The translations under genes and the position numbers were made by a program. 64,000 nucleotides of DNA from Ewingella sp. CoE-038-23 (GTDB lineage: Bacteria; Pseudomonadota; Gammaproteobacteria; Enterobacterales; Enterobacteriaceae), in assembly GCF_040419245.1 (NCBI RefSeq), contig NZ_JAZHOH010000001.1, positions 868,001 to 932,000 of the forward strand. The letters run 5' to 3'. Below, piece by piece: positions 1-8,972 of this stretch. The number at the start of each line of letters is the position of its first letter. Position 1 is the stretch's first letter. Below the pieces are notes generated by a model. That model was not told the origin of the DNA. It saw nothing but the letters and a program-made list of their open reading frames with translations, and ran no database searches.

Positions 1-444
1 AGCAATATGCCTTCTCCTGAGCAGTGGCGTCAGGCGATTCATGATGCGGGCTTTGCCGTCGATTTGGACGCGGATTTTGATATAAAGACGTTTGGTGGTT
101 TTTTACCTTGCCCGGTAGACGGCAAGGTCTCGGGCTTTGAACTTACTTTTGCAGAGTGTGATCGTGAGGAAATCGAAGAGTCCGGTCTTCCCTCAGACCT
201 CGATTTTACCGTGGTATTTTCCATTGGAAGTAACCCGCTCGAGATGATCTCTGCGTTAATTGCTTCAGGCGTGTTGGCACAACTTAGCGAAGGTTGGTTG
301 GTCGACCCGCAGGCCGGTCAGTCGATTCCGGCTAACGAAGCCCTTGAGCAGGGGAGACTATTACTGGCAGAGTCTTGCTCTGCAAATGAAGAACAGCCAG
401 CGAAGACTTCATCAAATAAGAAAGTCTGGTGGAAGTTCTGGTAA
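1..444 (+). CDS. Unrecognised protein, possibly missing its N-terminus
   Basis: An open frame runs from the window edge to a TAA at 442-444. The first ATG is at base 7, but the two codons before it are also open, so the gene may begin outside the window. From that ATG it is 145 residues, acidic in the middle, without signal peptide or obvious membrane segment, and ends in a basic, tryptophan-rich tail (KKVWWKFW). I do not recognise the family. Codon use looks like that of the neighbours, which supports a real gene. An antisense frame over the same bases has no such support. No ribosome binding site can be judged because only six bases precede the ATG. Confidence 0.6.
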   Translation, partial: SNMPSPEQWRQAIHDAGFAVDLDADFDIKTFGGFLPCPVDGKVSGFELTFAECDREEIEESGLPSDLDFTVVFSIGSNPLEMISALIASGVLAQLSEGWLVDPQAGQSIPANEALEQGRLLLAESCSANEEQPAKTSSNKKVWWKFW

Positions 445-474
445 ACCCTCCATCAACGCGCTCAAACCCAACCC

Positions 475-501
475 AAAAAAAAGCCCGCACTGCTAGCGGG
501 C
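475..501 (-). terminator. Minus-strand intrinsic terminator without an obvious gene
   Basis: GCCCGC (483-488) and GCGGGC (496-501) form a 6-bp GC stem. Read on the minus strand the stem is followed by eight T residues (plus-strand A run 475-482). There is no matching T run on the plus strand, so it serves minus-strand transcription only. The next gene upstream on that side, at 730, lies on the plus strand, so the terminator implies a short unannotated minus-strand transcript starting somewhere in 500-720. Confidence 0.65.
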
Positions 502-729
502 CAAGTGTCCTTGCTTGAGATACGGCTCTTGGGTCGATGGGCTGCATTCTAAAGCGTCTGGGGAAAAACCAGCTATAACAGTGGATTAAAAAAACTAACG
601 AACAGTGGCGGCAAATATTTGTTCACACTCGGCGGCTTCTTTTCGGCGCAATTAACGTTATCTTGATAAGAATTAGCACGCTTCGCCTTAGCAATATCAA
701 CCCCAGATGTAGCAACTAAAAGGATCATT

Positions 730-1212
730 ATGTCTAAAATTTATCAGGCATTAGAAGACGCTGGCTGGGTTTTGCCGCCAGAGCTGGTTCCGCCTCCGGG
801 CGTGGTTTTCCCGTTCAAAGCCGTGCGGATAGTGAATAACCGCGCCTACGTGTCGGGGCATGGGCCGCAAAATGCCGATGGCTCGCTGTATACCACGCTT
901 GGCAAAGTCGGGCGGGAAGTGAGCGAGGAGCAGGCCTACAGGGCGGCGCAGCTCACCGCGCTATCGATTCTCGGTAGCCTGCACCGCGAACTTGGCTCAC
1001 TGGACAGAATTGTGGCGTGGAATCGCCTGTTCGGCATGGTCAATGCCGCGCCGGGCTTCAACCGTCTGCCGCCGGTGATAAACGGCTGCTCCGACGTTAT
1101 CCTGCGCGTCTTCGGCCCAGAGATTGGCGCTCACAGCCGCAGCGCCGTGGGGCTGGCGGAACTGCCGTTTGATATCCCGGTAGAAATCGAGGCGGAAGTC
1201 GAAATCCGTTAA
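730..1212 (+). CDS. RidA/YjgF/UK114-family protein
   Basis: 160 residues of the RidA (YjgF-YER057c-UK114) fold, in the longer variant that begins with a MSKIYQALEDAGW-like lead. Founding RidA members are trimeric enamine/imine deaminases that clear reactive 2-aminoacrylate; many paralogues have other or unknown roles. The C-terminal segment with RSAVG carries the arginine that in RidA binds the substrate carboxylate. AAAGGAT lies just before the ATG. It follows a 285-base gap that holds the minus-strand terminator, and converges with the siderophore operon, whose last stop is only three bases from its own. Nothing shows whether it deaminates imines, so the substrate is open. Confidence 0.8.
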   Translation: MSKIYQALEDAGWVLPPELVPPPGVVFPFKAVRIVNNRAYVSGHGPQNADGSLYTTLGKVGREVSEEQAYRAAQLTALSILGSLHRELGSLDRIVAWNRLFGMVNAAPGFNRLPPVINGCSDVILRVFGPEIGAHSRSAVGLAELPFDIPVEIEAEVEIR

Positions 1213-1215
1213 CCC

Positions 1216-2871
1216 TCAACTGGCCCGCGAGTTCTCCATTTTTACTACTCGATCCGCCCGGCGAAGGGTTGCCGGGCGATGGGCGATAAGAAGGACAGTA
1301 CGCTGGTGGCGCAGGCCTTCAAGCGCCTGGTGGAAGGCCAGTTCATTAGGGTTGTCGAGGCTGGAAGAGGCTTCGTCGAGAATCAAAATCGGCGCTTCGG
1401 TCAGCAGCGCGCGGGCAATGGCAATGCGCTGCCGCTGGCCGCCGGAAAGCTGCTTGCCGCCTTCGCCGCACTGGCTTTTATAGCCCTGCGGCAAGGTGCG
1501 AATAAAGGCATCTGCCTGCGCTAATCTCGCGGCTTCCACTACCTGCGCCTGACTGGCCTGCGGGCAACCAAGGCGGATGTTTTCCTCAATCGTTCCGGCG
1601 AAAAGATAGACATCCTGCGGCACCCAGCAGACGAGTTGGCGCAGCGTCGCCAGTGGCAGAGTGCGAATGTCGCGATCGCCAATGAAAATCGCGCCGCTGT
1701 CCGGGTCCCAAAAACGCAACAGCAGGTGGGTTAAGGTGCTTTTGCCCGCGCCCGACGCGCCGCTCAGCGCGACGATTTCTCCGCTTTTCACTTCAAAACT
1801 TAGCTTATCCAGAACGGCCTTTTGATGGCGGTCATAGGCAAAGCTCACCTGCTCGACGCGCAGGGATTTCTCAACCGGGGCCGATGCCTTGCCTTCATCA
1901 CGGACCTGCGCCGACTGCTGCATAATGGTTAAAATCCGGGCTGCGCCAGCGCGCAACTCCCCCCACTGGCTGGCGGTCTGGGTGACGTCGACGATAGGCA
2001 GCAAAGCGCCGACGCTGAGCACCAGCACCACCGGCAGCATCAGCGTTTCAAGCTGGCCCTGCGCCAATAAATGGCCGGCTGATAACACCGTCGCCACCAA
2101 CGTCGAGGCACTCAGCAGGTCAATTGCCGCCTGCTCCAGACCACTGCGCGAGCCGTATCGGCGCTGGGCTTTGCTGAGATTCTGAGTGTCCCGCACCAGC
2201 CGCTGAACCACATTTTCACTTTGGCCGAAGACGGCCAATTCGCGCTGCCCGGCAATAAATTCGACCGTGTCGGCATTAAGCTGCCCGAGCTGGGACATCA
2301 CTTGCTTTCCCTGATGCGCCGCGAGCCGAGATAGCCATAGTGGCACGCTCGCGATCAGCAGCAGGAAAGGGGAAACGACTAACGCCAGTTGCGGATGAAT
2401 GCCATACAGCACAGCCAGCGCGGCGAGCGGGACGATGACCGCGCCGACATAATCTGCCAGCGTATGGGCATAAAAACGCTCCATTAGCTCGGCATCGTGA
2501 GTCGCAATCGAGGCCAGATCGCCAACGCGCTGCCCCAGCAGCCTGCCCGGCGCGGCGCGTTCTAGCCCGTCAAAAATCCCTATCTGTAGCTTCTCAATCA
2601 GGGCGAAAGCCAAATCATGGGACGACCAACTCTGCAGCCAGCGCGCCGCGGCGGTCAACAGCACCAGACCTAACATCCAGCCAATAATGGGGATTAAGCC
2701 GCTGACGGAGGGAGTAATGATGGCGCAGCCGGTGAGCCACGCCGCCAGCGCGATGCTCGCCAGCGTGCCGCTTTGTGCCACTATTCCCGCCAACAGGGTG
2801 AGCGCCAATAGGCCCTGTTGGCCTTTCATCAGGCGGACAAGTCCCCACATTTCGGTCTGCTTCGTGCTCAT
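1216..2871 (-). CDS. Exporter-type ABC half-transporter of a siderophore locus (second subunit)
   Basis: 551 residues: an N-terminal six-helix transmembrane domain (about 15-310) fused to a nucleotide-binding domain (about 330-551). Walker A GASGAGKST, signature LSGGQRQR, Walker B ILILDEAS and the switch histidine in IAHRPAT are all visible. The architecture is that of CydC/YbtQ-like half-transporters. Its ATG overlaps the stop of the upstream half-transporter by 4 bases, so the two are translationally coupled and likely form a heterodimer. Because the operon also carries a TonB receptor and a siderophore-binding protein, I infer inward transport of an iron-siderophore, as known for YbtPQ and IrtAB, rather than export or cytochrome bd assembly. 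Confidence 0.8.
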   Translation of the reverse strand: MSTKQTEMWGLVRLMKGQQGLLALTLLAGIVAQSGTLASIALAAWLTGCAIITPSVSGLIPIIGWMLGLVLLTAAARWLQSWSSHDLAFALIEKLQIGIFDGLERAAPGRLLGQRVGDLASIATHDAELMERFYAHTLADYVGAVIVPLAALAVLYGIHPQLALVVSPFLLLIASVPLWLSRLAAHQGKQVMSQLGQLNADTVEFIAGQRELAVFGQSENVVQRLVRDTQNLSKAQRRYGSRSGLEQAAIDLLSASTLVATVLSAGHLLAQGQLETLMLPVVLVLSVGALLPIVDVTQTASQWGELRAGAARILTIMQQSAQVRDEGKASAPVEKSLRVEQVSFAYDRHQKAVLDKLSFEVKSGEIVALSGASGAGKSTLTHLLLRFWDPDSGAIFIGDRDIRTLPLATLRQLVCWVPQDVYLFAGTIEENIRLGCPQASQAQVVEAARLAQADAFIRTLPQGYKSQCGEGGKQLSGGQRQRIAIARALLTEAPILILDEASSSLDNPNELAFHQALEGLRHQRTVLLIAHRPATLRRADRVVKMENSRAS

Positions 2872-4583
2872 AACATCTCCTCCTGTGCGGCGAGCAGGCG
2901 GCCATAGCAGCCGCCGTTGGCGCTGAGTTGCGGATGCTGACCCTGTTCGACCAGTCGCCCCTTGTCGAACACCAGAATCAGATCCGCGTGTTGAATGCTT
3001 TCGAGCCGATGGGCAATAGCAATCACCGTGCGCCGCCCGCGAAACTGCGACAAGGCTTGGCGCAGCGCCCGTTCGCTGTCGCTATCAATGCTGGCGGTGG
3101 CTTCATCGAGCAGTAAAATCGGCGCATCTTTAAGCAATGCGCGGGCAATGGCTAACCGCTGGCGCTGGCCGCCGGAGAGCTGCGCCCCGCGCTCGCCAAC
3201 CTGCGTCTGATAACCCTGCGGCAATTGTTCGATGAAATCGGCAATTTGCGCCGCTCGCGCCGCGGTGGCTAACTCCTCGTCGCTGGCATCGGGTTTGGCA
3301 ATGCGCAGGTTGTCGGCAATCGAGCCGTGAAACAAAAACACCTCTTGCGATACTAAACTGATGCTTTGCCGCAGGGCCTGAAGCTCGAGTTGGCGGATAT
3401 CCACGCCGCCGAGGCTAATAGCCCCCAGCTGCGGGTCGAAGCTGCGCAGCAGCAGAGCCATCAGGGTGGATTTACCGGCACCCGACGGCCCGACTATCGC
3501 CACGAACTGCTGTTCCTCAATGCGAAAAGAGACATCAGTCAGCGCGGGCTGGCCCTGCGGATAAGTAAATGACAGCTTATCGACGCTAAGTGAATAACTG
3601 TCGGCGCGCGCCTTAGGCTGGAGAGGATCAGCAACCGGCGGGCGGAGGGACAATAGCTCGGCAATAGGCCCCTGCGCGCCGCTGGCAGCCCATGCGGTAT
3701 GAAAGGCGTTTTCCAGCTTACCCAGCGGGCGAAACGCCTCGCGGGCGAGAAACAGGGTGAGCAGTAACACCATCGGCGAGAGCTGCTGCCCGGCGACGCG
3801 CCAGGCATTGAATGCCAGCACCAGCGCAATGCCGCTAAGGGTGATTAAGCGCGTGATGCCGCCGCGCATTAGCGTGACGTTTAGCGTCGCCATCGACGCG
3901 CATCGCAGCTCGGCGGCGTCCTGCGCCAGCTTTGCCCGCCAGCGCGGCGATGCGCCAAAGGCTTTCAGCGTGGCTAGCCCTTGCAGGGCATCCAGCAGCC
4001 GGTTGCTAAAGACGCCCATTGCGGCAAAAACGCCGGTTGCCTGAGGCCTCTGCCAGCGCATCCATCCCCAGTCGAGCAGCGGGAAAGCCAGCACAAACAG
4101 CGCCAGCAGTAAGCCCGAGGGCCAATCAATCCAGACCATCACGCCAAGCGCCAGCCCGCAGCCGAGCAGGGCGGTCCAGGCGGCAGGCAGGTAGCGGCTG
4201 TAGTAGCTTTCTATGGCTTCAACGCCGCCAATCACCGTAGCCTGTAAGTCACCGACCTTATGTACTAAGCCAATTCCCGGCCCGAAGCGCGTTAATTGTT
4301 GCAGTAAGCGTCGGCGCAATACCGTTTTGCAGGTTGCCGCCACCCGCTGGGCCGCGATTTCACTTAGCCACAACAGCCCGGCGCGAAGGGCTATCACGCC
4401 CACCAACAGCATGAGGGGAGTGGCTATCCTGGCCGAACTTCCTGCCATCATTAACCTGTGTAGCAGCAGAGCCGTCAGCCCGGCCTGAGCGAGATAACAG
4501 GCGATCACCGCCACATTGATGGTGATCGCCTGCGCCAGTGGCGGCAGGAGTGAAGCTGTTAATCCCTTAACCGGTGCTCTCAT
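2868..4583 (-). CDS. Exporter-type ABC half-transporter of a siderophore locus (first subunit)
   Basis: 571 residues with an N-terminal transmembrane domain (about 20-310) and an ATPase domain (about 330-565): Walker A GPSGAGKST, signature LSGGQRQR, Walker B ILLLDEATASID and switch motif IAHRLES. It resembles CydD/YbtP half-transporters and is a distinct sequence from its partner, as expected for a heterodimer. ATGA overlaps join it to the binding-protein gene upstream (4580-4583) and to the partner downstream (2868-2871). Position and coupling argue for a fused permease-ATPase that replaces the usual FecCD-type permease plus separate ATPase in siderophore import. A cydDC copy is an alternative, but no cydAB is present. 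Confidence 0.8.
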   Translation of the reverse strand: MRAPVKGLTASLLPPLAQAITINVAVIACYLAQAGLTALLLHRLMMAGSSARIATPLMLLVGVIALRAGLLWLSEIAAQRVAATCKTVLRRRLLQQLTRFGPGIGLVHKVGDLQATVIGGVEAIESYYSRYLPAAWTALLGCGLALGVMVWIDWPSGLLLALFVLAFPLLDWGWMRWQRPQATGVFAAMGVFSNRLLDALQGLATLKAFGASPRWRAKLAQDAAELRCASMATLNVTLMRGGITRLITLSGIALVLAFNAWRVAGQQLSPMVLLLTLFLAREAFRPLGKLENAFHTAWAASGAQGPIAELLSLRPPVADPLQPKARADSYSLSVDKLSFTYPQGQPALTDVSFRIEEQQFVAIVGPSGAGKSTLMALLLRSFDPQLGAISLGGVDIRQLELQALRQSISLVSQEVFLFHGSIADNLRIAKPDASDEELATAARAAQIADFIEQLPQGYQTQVGERGAQLSGGQRQRLAIARALLKDAPILLLDEATASIDSDSERALRQALSQFRGRRTVIAIAHRLESIQHADLILVFDKGRLVEQGQHPQLSANGGCYGRLLAAQEEML

Positions 4584-5671
4584 TGGGCCGGGCCGCTCCA
4601 GAAAGTGCCTCGCAGCGGGAAGGCCAGAAAGCGCTGATTTATTTCATCCAGCGTCTGAGCAGGATCCAGCTCGGCAAAGGCGCTTGGGTGGAACATTTTT
4701 GCCATCTCTTCAACGCCCACAAAGAACAGCGGGTTGTCGAAGAAGAACAGCCAGATCCCCGCCGCGCGCTGATTGCGAATTGCCGACAGGCTGGCGAGGG
4801 TCGGCTGCTCAATGATGGCTTGCAGCGAGCGCGCACTCTGCTCCGGCGTGACGTCAGGGCCAACCAGCAGCCCTTTGCGGGTGACGGTGGATCCACCGCC
4901 GGCCAGATAAAAGTCCGGCTTTTTCGCCAGCACGTATTCCAGATTCAACTTACCAATGCCGCTGGTCAGCGCTTCTGCACCTAAATTACGCCCGCCCGCC
5001 GCCGCGATAAAATCGCTCATATTGCCAGTGCCGGAGGTAAAGCAGCAGTCATCGCCGCCGGGATTCAGATGGAAAAACACCAGCGGGCGCGGCAGGTTGG
5101 CCAGCCGTTGGGCGAGGTTATCCATGTGCTGCTGGTAGAGCTGGGCAAAGGCCTCGGCCTCCGGCTGGTGGTCAAGAAGCTTGCCAAGCATCAACATGCT
5201 CGGGACGGTGTTGACCAGCGGACGGCGGAAGAAGTCGACGAAAACATAGGGAATATGCGCCGCGTCGAGCTTATTCAGCCCCTCGGGGATGCGGCCATAC
5301 AGGGTGAAAATCACCAGATCCGGCTTGGCGGCGATGGCCGCTTCCATCGAAAAGGTCCCACTGTTCAGATCACCGATTTCCGGCACCGTTGCTGCCTGTG
5401 GAAAACGCTGCTTCAGGGCGTCGAAGGTGGAAGGGGAGTAGCGTTGCAGGTCGGTACCCCACGCGACGATATTCTCCAGCGGGTCCTTTTCCAGCAAGGC
5501 CAAGGTGATGATATGGCGGCTTTCCGCCAGCACAATGCGCTTGGCGGGAGCAGGCAGCGTCACGCTGCGATTAAGCATATCCGTCACGGTGATGGGCGCG
5601 GCGGCGGCGGTAAAGCTGGCGATAAACAGCAGCGAGGCCGCCAGCGCCATGAGTGATTTCAATCGGGTCAT
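4580..5671 (-). CDS. Periplasmic iron-siderophore binding protein (FepB/BtuF-type fold)
   Basis: 363 residues. A Sec signal peptide ends at about residue 25 (TAAAA before PIT) without a lipobox cysteine, so the product is predicted to be soluble in the periplasm. The mature part begins ITVTDMLNRSVTLPAPAKRIV, the typical start of class III iron-siderophore and cobalamin binding proteins, followed by two lobes joined by a helix. It lies 11 bases after the receptor gene and overlaps the first ABC gene by 4 bases. Its job is to carry the ferri-siderophore from receptor to inner membrane. A cysteine pair near residue 210 (GGDDCC) is unusual. The ligand cannot be named from sequence. Confidence 0.85.
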   Translation of the reverse strand: MTRLKSLMALAASLLFIASFTAAAAPITVTDMLNRSVTLPAPAKRIVLAESRHIITLALLEKDPLENIVAWGTDLQRYSPSTFDALKQRFPQAATVPEIGDLNSGTFSMEAAIAAKPDLVIFTLYGRIPEGLNKLDAAHIPYVFVDFFRRPLVNTVPSMLMLGKLLDHQPEAEAFAQLYQQHMDNLAQRLANLPRPLVFFHLNPGGDDCCFTSGTGNMSDFIAAAGGRNLGAEALTSGIGKLNLEYVLAKKPDFYLAGGGSTVTRKGLLVGPDVTPEQSARSLQAIIEQPTLASLSAIRNQRAAGIWLFFFDNPLFFVGVEEMAKMFHPSAFAELDPAQTLDEINQRFLAFPLRGTFWSGPAQ

Positions 5672-5682
5672 TCTTCTGTTCC

Positions 5683-7824
5683 TTACCAGCGATAGCTGAC
5701 GGTTGCGGTGAGCGTGCGGTCAAAGCCTTGACTACAGCTGGTGGTGCCGCAACCTGAGTAATAATCTTTGTTAAACAGGTTGTTAGCGTTAACCGCCAGT
5801 TTTACCCCGTGCAGCGAGCGGTCCAGTTCGCCAAGGTCATAGTGCAAGGCGGCATCAAACAGGGTGTAGTCCGGCACGCGAATGCTGTTGTTGGTATCTG
5901 CCCAGGTTTTGCCGACGTAGCGCACGCCCGCGCCGAAGCCGAGGCTGGTGAGCGGCCCCTGCTGAATGCTGTAATCAGCCCAAAGAGAAGCCATCTGCTC
6001 CGGCATGCCGGTCGGCGTCTTGCCCTGTGCGCCCGCCACCGTGCTTTTGGTGGTTTCCAAATCATTCCAGGTATAGCTGGCGATAACCTTCATGGCCGGA
6101 GTGAGATTGGCGGCGGCCGAGGCTTCAATCCCCTTCGACGTCACTTGCCCGGTCTGCACCGTATTCAGGTTGTTGTTAGGGTCAGTGGTGGAAACGTTAT
6201 TTTGCTCGAGGTTGAACCACGCCAGCGTAAACAGCCCGTCAAAGCTGTCTGGCTGGTATTTCACGCCGGTTTCAATCTGCTTGCCGGTAGTAGGTTTGAA
6301 GGTTTCACCATAGAAATTGGTGCCAAGAACCGGCGCAAAAGAGGTGGTGTAACTGACATAGGGCGCGACGCCGCTGTCGGTGAGCCACGTCAGCCCGGCT
6401 CGCCACGTGAAGTGGTGGTCATCCTGACTGGTTGAGGTACTTTTCAGCCGATTATCGGTGCTGACCGAGGCCCAATCCTCGCGTGCCGACAGGTCGAGCA
6501 TCAGGCGCTCGGCCAGCGCCAGCGTGTTGCCCAAATAGACGCCGGTTTCATCGGCTTTTTGATAGGTCGAGGTGAAAGGCGTCGCGGCGGAGAAATTACC
6601 CCCGTAGGTCGGGTGGTAAATGTCCACCGACGGCGCTGCGCCGTAATTCAGATAGTAATCCTCCCCGGTGCGGCGATAACCCACGCCGAGTACCGTGGTT
6701 CCGGTCACCGAACCCGCGTCCCAGTGCGCTTTCACATTATTGTCCGTGGCCCACACTTTGCCTTTAATACCAAACTCATAGGCTGCGCGGTTCAGGGTGC
6801 GCATGTCCGCCGCCAGTCGGGTACCCGACCAGGTTTGGGTCAGCAGGTCGTTAGAGGTGTAGCGGCTGGCGGAGTGGAATGACCAAACGTCGTCGAAGCG
6901 GTGATCAAACTCATAGCCGATGTTGGTTTGGTTCATATGATTGTCTAGCCCGCTGTTGTCGAGATAAACATCGCGCGGCAGCTTGCCGTTCGGGTTACTC
7001 AGCAGGGTGCCGTATATCGGCGTGAAGTTGCGCGGCGGGCCAAACTTGTCGCGGCTAAAGGAGGTCAGCAGCGTCAGCGTGGTATCGCGGTCGGGCTGCC
7101 AGGTCAGGGAAGGGGCTATGTATCCGGTGTCATCCGGCACGTTTTTAAACTGGGTGTTGCTGTCGCGACCTACGCCGACCAGCCGGTAGAGCAGGGTTTT
7201 GTCATCATTAACCGGCCCGGAGAAATCAAACTGCCCCTGATATCTGTCGTGGTTGCCCAGCTGTACGCCCACTTCGTGCAGCGGCTGCTCGGTCGGGTGC
7301 TTGCTGATGCCATTCACCACGCCGCCCGGCGAACCGACGCCGTAGAGAAAACCGGTCGGGCCGCGCAGCACGTCGATACTTTCTAGTCCATAGGGCTGAT
7401 AGCGCACATAGGATTGCGCGGTGGTGGAGCGCAGGCCGTCGAGCAGCGCGCCGTTCAGCGTGGCGTCGAATCCGCGCAGGCTGAAGTAGTCAAACCTTGA
7501 GCTGACGGCGGAGGTCGAGGCGAACACGCCCGGCGTATAGCGCAGCGCCTCGGTGGTGGTTTGAACGTTGCGATCGGTCAGCTCATCGCGGCCAATCACG
7601 CTCAGCGACTGTGGGGTTGCCAGCACCGACGCGTTGGTTCGGCTGCCGGTTTTACTCTGTTTCGCCACATAGCCTTCGCCGTGCGCCGAACTGCCGTCGG
7701 CGGTGACGGTCAGCGTCTCTTCTTCCCCGCTATTTTGTGCCCATCCTGGTATAGAAACGGCCAGCGAGCTTGCGCCAACGCACGCGGCCAAAAGAGTCAT
7801 TTTATGTTTTTTATGCTTTAACAC
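5683..7824 (-). CDS. TonB-dependent siderophore receptor
   Basis: 713 residues. Signal peptide to about residue 29 (GWA), TonB box EETLTVTA at about 35-42, plug domain about 55-165 (SLRGFD, LRGPTGFLYG motifs), then a 22-strand barrel ending in the aromatic residue W typical of outer-membrane proteins. It belongs to the FhuA/FoxA/FpvA group of siderophore receptors; the C-terminal pair in YYSGCGTTSC is common in hydroxamate receptors, which hints at a hydroxamate ligand. It is the first gene of the operon, and its promoter region carries a Fur-like box at 7839-7857. An iron-repressed, regulator-activated receptor is the expected mode of control. Confidence 0.9.
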   Translation of the reverse strand: MLKHKKHKMTLLAACVGASSLAVSIPGWAQNSGEEETLTVTADGSSAHGEGYVAKQSKTGSRTNASVLATPQSLSVIGRDELTDRNVQTTTEALRYTPGVFASTSAVSSRFDYFSLRGFDATLNGALLDGLRSTTAQSYVRYQPYGLESIDVLRGPTGFLYGVGSPGGVVNGISKHPTEQPLHEVGVQLGNHDRYQGQFDFSGPVNDDKTLLYRLVGVGRDSNTQFKNVPDDTGYIAPSLTWQPDRDTTLTLLTSFSRDKFGPPRNFTPIYGTLLSNPNGKLPRDVYLDNSGLDNHMNQTNIGYEFDHRFDDVWSFHSASRYTSNDLLTQTWSGTRLAADMRTLNRAAYEFGIKGKVWATDNNVKAHWDAGSVTGTTVLGVGYRRTGEDYYLNYGAAPSVDIYHPTYGGNFSAATPFTSTYQKADETGVYLGNTLALAERLMLDLSAREDWASVSTDNRLKSTSTSQDDHHFTWRAGLTWLTDSGVAPYVSYTTSFAPVLGTNFYGETFKPTTGKQIETGVKYQPDSFDGLFTLAWFNLEQNNVSTTDPNNNLNTVQTGQVTSKGIEASAAANLTPAMKVIASYTWNDLETTKSTVAGAQGKTPTGMPEQMASLWADYSIQQGPLTSLGFGAGVRYVGKTWADTNNSIRVPDYTLFDAALHYDLGELDRSLHGVKLAVNANNLFNKDYYSGCGTTSCSQGFDRTLTATVSYRW

Positions 7825-7838
7825 CGGTTATCTCCAAG

Positions 7839-7857
7839 GCGAATGAGAATTATTTCA
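7839..7857 (-). promoter_or_regulatory. Fur-like box before the siderophore receptor
   Basis: Nineteen bases built around GAATGAGAATTATTTC match the classical 19-bp Fur consensus at 12 positions by my count. The site lies 15 bases upstream of the receptor ATG, where Fur binding would block transcription under iron sufficiency. The match is by eye. Confidence 0.55.
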
Positions 7858-8007
7858 GCGCTGGCTATTCTCACCCTGAGGATTTTTCTGGCAATGGCGA
7901 AGGCTTTCGCTGGCGGAACTCTTTCTTTCGATAAATAGCCTTGGGAACCTTGCGTGTAGTGCCTTGACGCGCGATATCTGGAAGTGCAAGGCAAAGGCTG
8001 ATAATGT

Positions 8008-8026
8008 GAGAATAAGAATTATTAGC
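8008..8026 (+). promoter_or_regulatory. Fur-like box before the AraC-type regulator
   Basis: GAGAATAAGAATTATTAGC matches the 19-bp Fur consensus at 14 positions by my count. It lies 46 bases before the preferred start of the regulator. A longer reading of the regulator from 7964 would put this box inside coding sequence, one reason to prefer the later ATG at 8072. Confidence 0.6.
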
Positions 8027-8071
8027 AACAACTTGCGGCGGCGTCTCCCGCCCTTTTCAACAGGTCGTCAG

Positions 8072-8959
8072 ATGAAAAACAGCAGCGGCGAAGTGGGGCA
8101 GTCGGCCAATGAGGCCATTTTTGAGGGTTCGATTGCCTTTAGCAGTGGTTCAATTTGCCCGCAGAACGGGGAATGGGAAACCGAACGTCTCCAGCAGGGG
8201 CTGAAAATCATTATTGTCGATCGCGGCGAATTGCTCTGTAAGTTGCCGGGCGCATCAGGCAGCCAGCGCATTAGCGGCCCCTGTCTTTGTGCGGTGTGGA
8301 ACCAAGGTGAGAGTGAAGGGATGCAGCGCTTTGAGCCGGGGCGGGTGCTGGAGCATACCGCGATTTCGCTCTCGCCGTCGGCTATCGACAGCCGGCTGGC
8401 GGTTGAGGTGCAGCAGCAACTTCAGCACGCTTTCCAGCTGGAAACATTCACCGGCCCAAGGCTGATGGTGATGGAGTCCTCGCCGGCCATTAAGGCGCTG
8501 CGCGCTCAGGTCGCCAGCTGCCCGCTGCAGGGGATTTCGCGGGCGCTCTATCTGTCTGGCAAAGCGCTGGAGATCATCGCCTATACGCTGGACGCCTTTG
8601 CAGCCCCTCCCGCGCTGACGGAAAACGACCTGCTGCGCCTCTCTTCGGCGGATATCGACAAGCTAAATTGCGCCAAACAGCTGTTGAGTGAGCGGATGCT
8701 CAATCCGCCGACGCTCGCCGAGTTGGCACTCACCGTGGGGATGAACACCCGCAAGCTGACGGTCGGTTTTCGCCGCCTGTTTGGGGAAAGCGTGTTTGAA
8801 TATCTGCAATCGCTGCGCCTGCAAACGGCATGGCAAATGTTAACGGCGGGGGACGTGAGCGTCTCCACCGCCGCTTATCAAGTGGGTTATAGCCCCGCGC
8901 ATTTCTCCGTCGCGTTCCGCAAGAAGTTTGGCGTGTCGCCAAAATCGCTGAGGGGCTGA
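8072..8959 (+). CDS. AraC-family regulator of the siderophore locus (PchR/YbtA type)
   Basis: 296 residues from the ATG at 8072; an in-frame extension to 7964 exists but would cross the Fur-like box. The C-terminal 100 residues hold the two helix-turn-helix motifs of AraC/XylS proteins (LAELALTVGMNTRKL and VSTAAYQVGYSPAHFSVAFRKKFGVSP). The N-terminal half resembles the PchR/YbtA group, which bind siderophore complexes and activate receptor and transporter genes. Divergent placement from the receptor operon fits. The start is not settled: the best upstream purine run is only a weak CAGG. It converges with the SsuA-like gene with 13 bases between stops. Confidence 0.8.
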   Translation: MKNSSGEVGQSANEAIFEGSIAFSSGSICPQNGEWETERLQQGLKIIIVDRGELLCKLPGASGSQRISGPCLCAVWNQGESEGMQRFEPGRVLEHTAISLSPSAIDSRLAVEVQQQLQHAFQLETFTGPRLMVMESSPAIKALRAQVASCPLQGISRALYLSGKALEIIAYTLDAFAAPPALTENDLLRLSSADIDKLNCAKQLLSERMLNPPTLAELALTVGMNTRKLTVGFRRLFGESVFEYLQSLRLQTAWQMLTAGDVSVSTAAYQVGYSPAHFSVAFRKKFGVSPKSLRG

Positions 8960-8972
8960 GTTAACCTCTAAC

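Noticed and set aside
1216..4583. cydDC (cytochrome bd assembly exporter) as the identity of the two ABC genes
   Set aside because: Domain order fits CydDC, but the overlaps with receptor and binding-protein genes, the Fur-like boxes and the AraC regulator favour siderophore transport. Not fully excluded by sequence.
5069..5656. Plus-strand frame of 195 codons inside the siderophore-binding-protein gene
   Set aside because: Antisense shadow of a strongly supported gene with signal peptide and family motifs; it has no ribosome site and only low-complexity content.
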